17,238 bases of DNA from Thiobacillus sp. UBA2186. Lineage in GTDB: Bacteria > Pseudomonadota > Gammaproteobacteria > Burkholderiales > Thiobacillaceae. Both the position numbers and the translations under genes were made by a program. Positions 8,599-16,111 of the stretch are shown here, piece after piece (within the stretch, counting starts at the first letter, position 1; each line of letters begins with the position of its first letter). The notes under the pieces are model-generated. The model was not told the origin of the DNA. It searched no databases and saw only the letters and a list, made by a program, of their open reading frames with translations. Where the stretch lies: the NCBI GenBank assembly GCA_002327405.1, contig DCVO01000129.1, forward strand, positions 316-17,553. Direction: 5' to 3'.

Positions 8599-9194
8599 TG
8601 AATCAGATCTATGTGATCGGGGAGGATGTCTTGTGCTGCGCAATAGGGGAGCGGCTCGCGAGGGATATCCTGGGATGGCCGTTGGCCCAGCCTGTTATCA
8701 ACAAAAGAGGGGTGACAAACCTAGTCAAGGACATGCAGCGTCATATCGGGCTGGCGCGTGCGCATGCCGTGCTTTGCATAGCCGACACGGATCGAGGTTG
8801 TGCCAAAGATCTGCGTAACCGGTGGCTGCCGGCGCATACGCCAGAACGGTTTCTCCTGCGACTGGCCGTGCCAATGATCGAAAGCTGGTTGATGGCCGAC
8901 CATAAGGCGCTGGCTGAGTTTTTCGGCGTGGCGGACTCGGTAGTCCCGAGAAATCCAGATGATGAGCCGAATGCCAAACGGACGATGCTTGGTTTGGCCC
9001 GTCGCTCAAGGCGGCGAATCCTGCGCGAGGAGGTTGTCTCAACCTTTGATCCCAGCAAACCCGGGACGGGTTATAACACGCACTTGCGCAGTTATGTGGC
9101 TACCAACTGGCGATTACAGGAGGCTGTTCAAAGGTCTCCAAGTCTGGAGCGTGCCGTGCGTCGTATCGATGAACTGAAAATCGCCGATTCATGA
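8598..9194 (+). CDS. TOPRIM-like protein (DUF4276-type), putative nuclease partner of the ATPase
   Basis: The 198-residue protein has a TOPRIM-like layout. An acidic residue follows the first strand (YVIGED, E9), a DxD motif ends a hydrophobic strand (VLCIADTDR, D63 and D65), and a later conserved-looking helix reads IESWLMADHKALAEFF (95-110). That pattern is what I associate with DUF4276-type TOPRIM proteins. TOPRIM folds use Glu plus DxD to bind Mg2+ for DNA or RNA cleavage. The family assignment is from memory of motif style, not a search. Its ATG overlaps the ATPase stop by one base and its stop overlaps the res start by four bases (ATGA), so it is a fixed part of the operon. The C-terminal third is Arg-rich and may bind nucleic acid. 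Confidence 0.65.
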   Translation: MNQIYVIGEDVLCCAIGERLARDILGWPLAQPVINKRGVTNLVKDMQRHIGLARAHAVLCIADTDRGCAKDLRNRWLPAHTPERFLLRLAVPMIESWLMADHKALAEFFGVADSVVPRNPDDEPNAKRTMLGLARRSRRRILREEVVSTFDPSKPGTGYNTHLRSYVATNWRLQEAVQRSPSLERAVRRIDELKIADS

Positions 9195-12013
9195 CTGCGC
9201 CGAAATCCCTCATCCTCAACTCGCCATATGAAGTGCCCCACTTCCACTGGCGGGAAGACCGGGGCAATCTCACCCTTGCGCACGGTCGTCGTCCCGCCGG
9301 CTACGAGATTTTCGACACCCGCAACAACACCCGCCGCACCGAACCGCTGGAACTGGTCAATCGTATTCGCGAGCGGGTCGATGCGTGGCGGGCGGCGGAC
9401 TACCCCGGCGTCACCAGCATTACCCGCAGCCTCTTGGCGCACTGGCACGATCAGAGCGCCCGCCAACACCCGTTCTACTTCTGCCAGCTCGAAGCCATCG
9501 AGACCCTGATCTGGCATGTGGAGGCCGCGCCCGATTTCAAGCAGGGCATTTTCGTCCCCGGCGACGGCGGCGCATGGGAGCGGGTGTGCAACAAGATGGC
9601 GACGGGAACGGGCAAGACCGCGCTGATGGCGATGATCGTTGCTTGGCAGGTACTGAATGCCTTGACCTACCCCAGGCGCAACAAGGAATTCAGTCGTGCG
9701 ATTTTCATCGTGGCCCCCGGCCTGACGGTGAAGGAGCGCCTGCAGGTGCTCTACCCCGGCAACCCCGCGAATTATTACGACGAGTTCGGCCTGTGTCCGT
9801 CCGAGGCGCTGCGCCAGAAACTGAACCAGGCGGAACTGCTGGTGGAGAACTGGCACAGCCTGATGCCGCTATCGGTGCCGGAGCGCTCGGTGGTGAAAAA
9901 GGGCGCGGAAAGCGACAAGGCATTCGTGAAGCGGGTCTTGGGCAAGCTGGCCGGATACCGAGACATTGCGGTCATCAACGACGAGGCGCACCACGCCTAT
10001 CGCATACCGGCCGACATCAAGATCAGCAAGAAGCAGGCGGAGGAGCAGGGCATCGACCTGGAGGAATCCACGCGCTGGATCGAGGGGCTGGACCGCATTC
10101 ACAAGGAGTTGCGGATAAACCGCTGCTTCGATCTTTCCGCCACGCCTTTTGCACCCACCGGCAAGACCAATACCGAGCAGGGGCTGTTCGGCTGGATCGT
10201 GTCGGATTTCGGGCTTAACGACGCCATCGAGGCGGGATTGGTCAAAACCCCGCGCGTGGTGGTGCGCGATGGAGCGATTCCCGACTCGCAAACACTGCGT
10301 CCCAAGCTGTACCACCTGTACCGCGAAAAAGAGGTGTCCGAAGACCTGAACCGACGCGGCGCCGAGCCGCATGAGCCGCTGCCGCAACTGGTGCAGCAGG
10401 CATACACCCTGCTGGGCGCGGATTGGCGCAAGGCTTTGGAAGACTGGCAATCGGCTGGTCATACTTCGCCGCCGGTCATGCTGACGGTATGCAACCGCAC
10501 GGAAACCGCCGCCCGCATCGAGCGCTATTTCGACAGCGGCGATGCGCACTGGCCGGAAATGCACGCCCCCGACAAGACCCTGCGCGTGGATTCCAAAGTG
10601 CTGGAGAAGGCGGAAATCGGCGAGTCCTCCGGCACGGACAAAGACTACGATGCGCGGCTGCGGGCGATTGTCGAGGCGGCGGCGATCCCTGATGACCGCA
10701 AGCAGCGATTGCTTGGTCTGAAGAAGGAAGAGTTGCTGCGGGAAATCGTGGACAACGTCGGCAAACGCGGGCAGGCGGGCCAGGATTTGCAGAGCGTCAT
10801 CTCGGTGGCGATGCTGTCGGAGGGGTGGGACGCGAAAAACGTGACGCACATCATGGGCCTGCGCGCGTTCACCAGCCAGTTGCTGTGCGAGCAGGTTATT
10901 GGCCGGGGTTTGCGCCGCGTGGATTACGACACCGAGGCGGTGGTCGGGCCGGATGGGGTGGAGCGGCAGCTTTTCAAGCCGGAATACGTGAATGTGTTCG
11001 GCGTGCCGCTGTCGATCTTTCAGGACGTGGGCGAGGGCGGCGAGCCGCCACCACCTCCAAAGCCGAGTACCCAGATCGAGTCGTTGCCCGAGCGCAATCA
11101 TCTGGAAATCCGCTGGCCGAATGTGTTGCGGGTTGATACGGTGGTCCAGCCGGTGCTGGCGCTGGATTGGGATGCGGTCGAGCCGCTGCGCCTCGAACCT
11201 GCACACACGCCCCTGGTTGCCGACATTGCGCCCGCCATCGGCGGAGCGACGGCCTGGGATCAGATACAGAGCATCGACCTGGAGAAGCTGCCCGACGAAT
11301 TCAGGCAGCAGCGGCTCATTTTCAAGGCGGCGCGCAAGGCATTTGACAACATGCAGGGGCGATTCACCGGCAACCGTGATTACCTTGCCTTGCAGCTGAT
11401 CAGGCTGATCGAGGAATTCCTGGCGTCCGACAAGCTGGAAATCCCTTCCCTGTTCCATCAAGACCCGTTGCGCAAACGCATCCTGATCGCTCTCAACATG
11501 GATGGGGTGGTCGGGCACCTGGTGCAGGGGCTGACCGAGCAGAACCTGGAGCGGATCGAGCCCGTCTTCGACGAGGAATTCCCTATCGGCTCGACACGGA
11601 TGATGCGCAGCTGGTACACCACCAAGCCCTGCCAGCCTGCACAAAAGTCGCAGATAAGCCATGTCGTCGCGGATTCGGCTTGGGAGGCGCACACCGCCAA
11701 CGTGCTGGAGCAGAGCGAGCAGGTGCTGGCCTATGCCAAGAACGACCACCTCGGCTTCCAGGTGCATTACCTGTGGAATGGGGCGCGCCGCCGCTTCGTG
11801 CCGGATTTCCTCGTGCGGCTGGCAAACGGCAAGACCCTGATCCTCGAAATCAAGGGCGAGGACAGCCCGCAAAACAAAGCCAAGCGTCAGGCGTTGGATG
11901 CATGGGTGAAGGGGGTTAACGCCAAGGGCGGGTTCGGAGCATGGTGCTGGGACGTGGCGTTCGAGATGGCGACGATTCAGGACATTGTCGACCGTCACTC
12001 AGCTACGAGGTGA
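9191..12013 (+). CDS. res: Type III-like restriction enzyme subunit (Res): SF2 helicase with C-terminal PD-(D/E)xK nuclease
   Basis: The 940-residue protein combines an ATP-dependent translocase with an endonuclease. Walker A is MATGTGKTALM (K142). The DEAH box is INDEAHHAY (264-267), motif III is LSATPF (315-320), and a motif V/VI region with SEGWD leads to QVIGRGLRR (568-576). Near the C-terminus VPDFLVRL...LEIKG supplies D872, E886 and K888, a PD-(D/E)xK catalytic set, as in type III Res proteins. It overlaps the upstream TOPRIM-like gene by four bases. Mod at 4291 is the expected partner: Res should cleave DNA lacking Mod's methylation. All motors and catalytic residues I looked for are present, so the enzyme appears intact. 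Its last 15 bases overlap the 3' end of the convergent phosphoribosyltransferase gene. Confidence 0.92.
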   Translation: MTAPKSLILNSPYEVPHFHWREDRGNLTLAHGRRPAGYEIFDTRNNTRRTEPLELVNRIRERVDAWRAADYPGVTSITRSLLAHWHDQSARQHPFYFCQLEAIETLIWHVEAAPDFKQGIFVPGDGGAWERVCNKMATGTGKTALMAMIVAWQVLNALTYPRRNKEFSRAIFIVAPGLTVKERLQVLYPGNPANYYDEFGLCPSEALRQKLNQAELLVENWHSLMPLSVPERSVVKKGAESDKAFVKRVLGKLAGYRDIAVINDEAHHAYRIPADIKISKKQAEEQGIDLEESTRWIEGLDRIHKELRINRCFDLSATPFAPTGKTNTEQGLFGWIVSDFGLNDAIEAGLVKTPRVVVRDGAIPDSQTLRPKLYHLYREKEVSEDLNRRGAEPHEPLPQLVQQAYTLLGADWRKALEDWQSAGHTSPPVMLTVCNRTETAARIERYFDSGDAHWPEMHAPDKTLRVDSKVLEKAEIGESSGTDKDYDARLRAIVEAAAIPDDRKQRLLGLKKEELLREIVDNVGKRGQAGQDLQSVISVAMLSEGWDAKNVTHIMGLRAFTSQLLCEQVIGRGLRRVDYDTEAVVGPDGVERQLFKPEYVNVFGVPLSIFQDVGEGGEPPPPPKPSTQIESLPERNHLEIRWPNVLRVDTVVQPVLALDWDAVEPLRLEPAHTPLVADIAPAIGGATAWDQIQSIDLEKLPDEFRQQRLIFKAARKAFDNMQGRFTGNRDYLALQLIRLIEEFLASDKLEIPSLFHQDPLRKRILIALNMDGVVGHLVQGLTEQNLERIEPVFDEEFPIGSTRMMRSWYTTKPCQPAQKSQISHVVADSAWEAHTANVLEQSEQVLAYAKNDHLGFQVHYLWNGARRRFVPDFLVRLANGKTLILEIKGEDSPQNKAKRQALDAWVKGVNAKGGFGAWCWDVAFEMATIQDIVDRHSATR

Positions 12014-12634
12014 CTGCCTGAGGATTTCGACGACCTCGTCGTCCGACACCTGGTTGAAATCCGCATAAAACTGCCCCACGGCGCGGAAGTCCCAGGGCGT
12101 GTGCAGGCAGACCAGCTCGTCACACAGCGGGCGGACTTTTTCCAGGGTATCGGGCGGGGAAACCGGCACCGCGCAGATGAGTTTGGCCGGGTTCTTGGCG
12201 CGCGTGGCATGCAGGGCGGCGATCATGGTGCTGCCGGTGGCGAGGCCGTCATCGATGATGATGACGATGCGCCCAGCCGGGTCGATGGGCGGATGCAGCG
12301 GCGTGTATTGCGCGCGTCGTTCCCTCAGCGTCACCATTTGCCGCTGTTTTTCGCGTTCCATGTATTCCGGCGTGCCGCCGGCGGAGACGGCATAGTCGGC
12401 GATATAGGCCCAGCCCGACTCGTCGATCGCGCCCAGCGCGAACTCGCTGCTGTAGGGCGAAGTCAGCTTGCGCACCAGCACCACGTCGAGCTCGCCCTCC
12501 AGCAGGTCGGCAATGGTCTTGCCCATGGGCACCGCCCCGCGGGGGATGGCGAGGATCAAGGGGTGCCGGCCCTTGTAGGTTGACAGGGCCTGGGCCAACT
12601 GGCGGCCTGCATCCCGGCGATCAGCGAATATCAT
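11999..12634 (-). CDS. Predicted phosphoribosyltransferase (COG1926-like)
   Basis: This 211-residue protein has the PRPP-binding loop IIIDDGLATGST (125-136) after a run of hydrophobic residues, and an N-terminal IPRGAVPMG segment (30-38) typical of this predicted phosphoribosyltransferase group. I placed the start at the ATG whose complement is at 12634 because GGAGGA ends six bases upstream. The ATG at 12640 directly abuts GGAGGA, and the frame is open further up to 12691 without support. It is transcribed towards res, with a 15-base tail-to-tail overlap, and divergently from archease. Relatives are often fused to, or next to, dienelactone-hydrolase-like proteins such as the one at 3541. The acceptor base or nucleoside is unknown. 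Confidence 0.88.
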   Translation of the reverse strand: MIFADRRDAGRQLAQALSTYKGRHPLILAIPRGAVPMGKTIADLLEGELDVVLVRKLTSPYSSEFALGAIDESGWAYIADYAVSAGGTPEYMEREKQRQMVTLRERRAQYTPLHPPIDPAGRIVIIIDDGLATGSTMIAALHATRAKNPAKLICAVPVSPPDTLEKVRPLCDELVCLHTPWDFRAVGQFYADFNQVSDDEVVEILRQSPRS

Positions 12635-12736
12635 GACCATTCCTCCATGACTGGCTGCTTTCAAGTTAGGCGCCCGAATCCTTTCCGGCAAGGCTGCCCA
12701 TCACGGACTACAGTGAAAAGGAACGGGAATCCGTAC

Positions 12737-13150
12737 ATGAATGATGAAACCGCCTATTTCGAGCACGGCGCCGACATCGGCGTGATCGGCCGAGGCGCCA
12801 CCGTGGAGACGGCATTTGTCGAGGCGGCGCGCGCCATGTTCGCCATCATGGCCGAGCCGGGCGAGGTAGACGAGTCGCTGAGCGTTGCACTTGAATTCGA
12901 GGAGGCCGATGTGGAATTCGCCCTGGTTGCCTGGCTCAACCGTTTGCTGGCCGAAGCGCGCCTGCAGGGCGCGGTGTTCAGCCGCTTCGAACTGGCGCGC
13001 GACGGTGCGCATTACCGGGGGCGGGCGTTCGGCTGCAAATGGAACGCGTCGATAGCCCGCGGCACCGAAGTCAAGGGCGCGACCCTGACCGCGCTGTCGG
13101 TGAAGCAGGACGAAAAGGGTTGGGAGGCGCGCTGCATCGTGGATGTGTGA
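12737..13150 (+). CDS. Archease, RtcB-activating protein
   Basis: Archease is a small metal-binding protein that helps RtcB become guanylylated and turn over during RNA ligation. This one is 137 residues, the usual length. It has the N-terminal signature YFEHGADIGV (family form is EHTADxG; here Gly replaces Thr) with D13, a WLNRLLAEARL segment in the middle, and the C-terminal Asp (IVDV, D136) that completes the metal site. It lies 172 bases upstream of rtcB on the same strand, the expected pairing. A long inverted repeat separates the two. The ribosome-binding site is weak (AAGGA about 15 bases upstream), but no other start fits the family. Confidence 0.92.
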   Translation: MNDETAYFEHGADIGVIGRGATVETAFVEAARAMFAIMAEPGEVDESLSVALEFEEADVEFALVAWLNRLLAEARLQGAVFSRFELARDGAHYRGRAFGCKWNASIARGTEVKGATLTALSVKQDEKGWEARCIVDV

Positions 13151-13167
13151 ATTTTGGAAAGACCGTT

Positions 13168-13299
13168 AACCACGGGGGGCACGGGGAATACGGGGATAAA
13201 CCAAGAAGTTAAAAGCAAGGCAGCCAAGCGCTAAGGTTTTCATCTTGTTTTTGCCTTTTGAGTTAATTCTCCCCGTGCTCTCCGTGTCCCCCGTGGTTC
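13168..13299. repeat. Long imperfect inverted repeat between archease and rtcB (MITE-like)
   Basis: The left arm starts AACCACGGGGGGCACGGGGA and continues AATACGGGGA (13168-13196). The right arm is its near reverse complement, ending TCCGTGTCCCCCGTGGTT (13269-13299). About 25 of 29 positions pair. The inner part is AT-richer and contains a weaker GTTAAAAGCAAGGC versus GCCTTTTGAGTTAA match. The element fills nearly the whole intergenic space. CACGGGG/CACGGAG-rich dispersed repeats of this style occur in several proteobacteria; I recognise the style, not a named family. No transposase is encoded, so it would be non-autonomous. Confidence 0.75.
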
Positions 13300-13321
13300 A
13301 AATGTTTTTTTGGGACGAATC

Positions 13322-14749
13322 ATGGATATCACTCGTTTCAAAGCCCTGAACGAAACCTGCTGGACTCTTCCCAAGGTCCAGGGCGAAACGCGCGCGGAAG
13401 TGCAGCTTTATGCCGACCGCGAGCTCTTGGCCGAGATGGACGACAAGGTGGCCGAGCAGATACTCAACGTGGCCAGGCTGCCGGGCATCGTCGGCCCCGC
13501 CATGGCCATGCCGGACGCGCATTGGGGCTACGGTTTCCCCATCGGCGGGGTGGCGGCCTTCGATGCGGACCAGGGCGGCATCATTTCCGCGGGCGGCGTC
13601 GGCTTCGATATTTCCTGCGGCATCCGCTGCCTGCGCACCAACCTGAACGCGATCGACCTCGCGTCCAAGGCCGTGCAACTGGCCGATTCCCTGTATCGCA
13701 ACATCCCGGCCGGCGTGGGCCAGGAAGGCGAGATCAAGCTCAGCACCTCCCAGATTGACGACATCATGCTGCAAGGGGCCGACTGGGCGCTGGCCAGAGG
13801 CTACGGCGTGGACGAAGACCTGCAATACATCGAGGAGCGCGGCTGCGTGAAGGGCGCCGACCCCGGCCAGGTTTCCGATCTGGCCAAGAAACGCCAGCGC
13901 GGCGAAATGGGCACGCTGGGCTCGGGCAACCACTACCTGGAGGTGCAGGTGGTGGAAAAGATTTTCGATCCTGCCTGCGCCGAGGCCTTCGGATTGCACG
14001 AAGGCCAGATCGTGGTGTCCATCCATTGCGGCTCGCGCGGGCTCGGCCATCAGATCGGCACCGACTATCTGGTCAGCCTGGCCAAGGCGGCAGGCAGGCT
14101 GGGCATCGACCTGCCCGATCGCGAGCTCGCCTGCGCCCCGATCAACAGCCCCGAAGGCCAGGCCTATCTCGGCGCCATGAATGCCGCCATCAACTGCGCA
14201 CTGGCCAATCGCCAGATTCTCACCCATCTGACGCGCGAAGTTTTTGCCCGCATCCTGCCCGAGGCCCGACTGGAAACGCTGTTCGATGTCTCGCACAACA
14301 CCTGCAAGCTGGAGAGCCATGAAGTCGGCGGCAAGAAGCGCTGGCTTTATGTGCACCGCAAGGGCGCGACCCGCGCTTTCGCGCCGGAGCACCCGCAGTT
14401 GCCGGAACGCTATCGGCATGCGGGCCAGCCGGTCATCATCGGCGGCAGCATGGGTACCGGCTCCTATGTGCTGGCAGGCCTGCCGGGCAATCCCGCCTAC
14501 GCGTCCGCCAGCCACGGCGCGGGCCGTTCCATGAGCCGCAATGCGGCGCTGAAACGCTGGCGCGGGCGGGAACTCATCGACGAACTGGCGGGTCGGGGCA
14601 TACTGATCCGCACCCGCTCCATGCGCGGCGCGGCCGAAGAGGCGCCCGGCGCCTACAAGGATGTGGACCGGGTGGCCGAGGCGACGGAAAAGGCGGGGCT
14701 GGCGAAGCGGGTGGCGTTTTTGCGGCCGAAGGTATGCGTGAAAGGGTAG
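13322..14749 (+). CDS. rtcB: RNA-splicing ligase RtcB (3'-phosphate / 5'-OH RNA ligase)
   Basis: RtcB joins 3'-phosphate or 2',3'-cyclic phosphate RNA ends to 5'-OH ends using GTP and Mn2+, in RNA repair or tRNA ligation. This 475-residue protein is full length for the long form. Metal and GMP residues are all present: D96 and C99 (GFDISCG), H204 (GSGNHYLE), H235 (SIHCGSRGLGHQ), H325 (SHNTCK), and the guanylylated His H398 in SHGAGR. I used the ATG at 13322. A TTG four codons upstream would add MGRI but lies against the inverted repeat. The C-terminus VCVKG is the normal family end. The TAG stop is formed by the first bases of a REPIN-like repeat. Archease upstream is its activator. Confidence 0.97.
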   Translation: MDITRFKALNETCWTLPKVQGETRAEVQLYADRELLAEMDDKVAEQILNVARLPGIVGPAMAMPDAHWGYGFPIGGVAAFDADQGGIISAGGVGFDISCGIRCLRTNLNAIDLASKAVQLADSLYRNIPAGVGQEGEIKLSTSQIDDIMLQGADWALARGYGVDEDLQYIEERGCVKGADPGQVSDLAKKRQRGEMGTLGSGNHYLEVQVVEKIFDPACAEAFGLHEGQIVVSIHCGSRGLGHQIGTDYLVSLAKAAGRLGIDLPDRELACAPINSPEGQAYLGAMNAAINCALANRQILTHLTREVFARILPEARLETLFDVSHNTCKLESHEVGGKKRWLYVHRKGATRAFAPEHPQLPERYRHAGQPVIIGGSMGTGSYVLAGLPGNPAYASASHGAGRSMSRNAALKRWRGRELIDELAGRGILIRTRSMRGAAEEAPGAYKDVDRVAEATEKAGLAKRVAFLRPKVCVKG

Positions 14750-14795
14750 GAGCGGCGCCCTCGCCGCGATATCGGCCCGAGGGCGGGCCTCCTAC
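14746..14795. repeat. REPIN-like palindromic repeat, copy 2 (inverted relative to copy 1)
   Basis: The 50-bp element starts GTAGGAGCGGCGCCCTCGCC and ends GAGGGCGGGCCTCCTAC, so two hairpin-forming halves abut without a spacer. It is close to the reverse complement of copy 1 at 3441-3500, which has 10 extra bases in the middle. It overlaps the last bases of rtcB and probably ends that transcript before lpxC. Confidence 0.87.
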
Positions 14796-14851
14796 AACGG
14801 CCGATTGCGGTTAAAATCCATTCTCAAACAACAAGTTGGGCCATCGAGGGC

Positions 14852-15766
14852 ATGATCAAACAGCGCACGCTTAAAACCCGGGTCAAGACCACCGGCGTGG
14901 GCCTGCATTCCGGCGTCAAGGTCGAAATGGCCTTGCGCCCGGCCGCGGCCGGCACCGGCATCCTGTTTCGCCGAGTGGATTTGGATCCGCCGGTGGACAT
15001 TCCGGTGGATCCGTACAAGGTCACCGACACGCGCCTGTGTTCGGCGTTGACCGTGGACAATGCCAAGGTCGCCACCGTCGAACACCTGATGTCGGCGCTG
15101 GCGGGGCTGGGCATCGACAATATCGTGATCGATCTGACCGGGCCGGAAGTGCCCATCCTCGACGGTTCCGCCGCCCCCTTCGTGTTCCTGCTGCAATCAG
15201 CCGGCATCGAAGAGTTGAATGCGCCCAAGCAGTTTATCCGCATCCTGGAGCCGATCGAGGTCAGGGAGGGCGACAAATGGGTGCGGCTGTCTCCTTACGA
15301 CGGCTTTCGCATCGACTTCACCATCGAATTCGACCATCCGGTGTTCGAGGGGTCCGGTCAGGTGGTGAGCGTGGACTTCGACAACACGTCTTACATCCGC
15401 GAAGTCGCGCGGGCGCGCACTTTCGGCTTCATGCACGAGGTCGAGATGCTGCGCAGCAACAACCTCGCGCTCGGCGGCTCGCTCGATAATGCCATCGTCA
15501 TGGACGAGTACCGCGTGCTCAATGCCGACGGCCTCCGATACGACGACGAATTCGTCAAGCACAAGGTGCTCGATGCCATCGGCGACTTCTACATGATCGG
15601 CAAGCCCATCATCGGCAGACTGGAAGCGCACAAGTCCGGCCATGCGCTCAATAACCAACTGCTGCGCGCGCTGATGGAAAGGCAGTCGGCCTGGGAACTG
15701 GTGACTTTCGAAAACACCGACGATGCGCCCGATGCCGTGACGCACTTTTATCCGCAAGCCGCCTGA
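14852..15766 (+). CDS. lpxC: UDP-3-O-acyl-N-acetylglucosamine deacetylase LpxC
   Basis: LpxC is the zinc enzyme that carries out the first committed step of lipid A synthesis at the cytoplasmic face of the inner membrane. At 304 residues it has the normal length. The catalytic and zinc residues E77, H78 (VEHLMSAL), T190 (ARTFGF), H237 and D241 (KHKVLDAIGD), and H264 (KSGHALNN) are all present. They are offset by one from the E. coli numbering I recall. Start MIKQRTLKTRVKTTGVGLHSG is typical, with GAGGG just upstream. The 56-base stretch after the REPIN contains TTAAAAT (14811-14817) as a possible -10, but no good -35. It is usually a neighbour of ftsZ; here about 14 kb lies between. The stop codon overlaps the start of a small membrane-protein gene. 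Confidence 0.98.
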   Translation: MIKQRTLKTRVKTTGVGLHSGVKVEMALRPAAAGTGILFRRVDLDPPVDIPVDPYKVTDTRLCSALTVDNAKVATVEHLMSALAGLGIDNIVIDLTGPEVPILDGSAAPFVFLLQSAGIEELNAPKQFIRILEPIEVREGDKWVRLSPYDGFRIDFTIEFDHPVFEGSGQVVSVDFDNTSYIREVARARTFGFMHEVEMLRSNNLALGGSLDNAIVMDEYRVLNADGLRYDDEFVKHKVLDAIGDFYMIGKPIIGRLEAHKSGHALNNQLLRALMERQSAWELVTFENTDDAPDAVTHFYPQAA

Positions 15767-15945
15767 TGGTTTTTCGGCTGATTCTGGTTCTTGCTCTCAT
15801 CGTCCTTGCCGGGCTGGCATTGGCCTGGATGTTCACCAAGGACAAGAAATACCTCCGCATCGCCGGCCGCATCGTGCGTTTTCTGGTTGTGCTGGGCGTG
15901 GTGATGGCGCTGGTCTTCGTGGCCGAGCGCCTGGTGCTGCGCTAG
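15766..15945 (+). CDS. Small two-helix membrane protein coupled to lpxC
   Basis: This 59-residue open frame starts on the last base of the lpxC stop (TGATG) and ends at TAG 15943-15945. It encodes a hydrophobic helix at about residues 3-23, a basic loop (TKDKKYLRIAGRIVR, 24-38) and a second helix at about 39-54. By the positive-inside rule the loop should be cytoplasmic with both ends outside. The frame is entirely consistent with a membrane protein, and the overlap implies translation coupled to lpxC. I do not recognise a named family. A role near LpxC at the inner membrane is only a guess from position. A hairpin follows just after its stop. Confidence 0.7.
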   Translation: MVFRLILVLALIVLAGLALAWMFTKDKKYLRIAGRIVRFLVVLGVVMALVFVAERLVLR

Positions 15946-15948
15946 CCG

Positions 15949-15985
15949 GGACAGGCCTCTCTCGCTGGGCAAGCCCTGCCTGTCC
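15949..15985 (+). terminator. Inverted repeat after the lpxC operon, possible terminator
   Basis: The arms GGACAGGC (15949-15956) and GCCTGTCC (15978-15985) pair perfectly, with an inner GGGC-AA-GCCC hairpin. Only TTGG follows, so there is no T-tract for classic intrinsic termination. It begins 4 bases after the stop of the small membrane protein. The remaining gap to 16111 shows nothing else I can name. Confidence 0.45.
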
Positions 15986-16111
15986 TTGGATCGCAACCAT
16001 TCCCGATTCTGCCAGCCGCAACGCCTGGGTCTATATTGATTTGATGGGGCGGGTCCGGACGTGCCGTATCCCGCCGAGTTGAAATTATTTGGCCTGATTT
16101 CCGGGGTGCCC

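Noticed and set aside
9869..11998. A 709-codon open frame on the minus strand opposite res
   Set aside because: It lies fully antisense to res, which has all helicase and nuclease motifs. Its product is His/Gln/Arg-rich with no recognisable motif, as expected of a shadow frame in GC-rich DNA.
13298..14515. A 405-codon open frame on the minus strand opposite rtcB
   Set aside because: rtcB on the plus strand has every catalytic residue. The antisense product is Ala/Gly/His-rich and unlike any protein I know.
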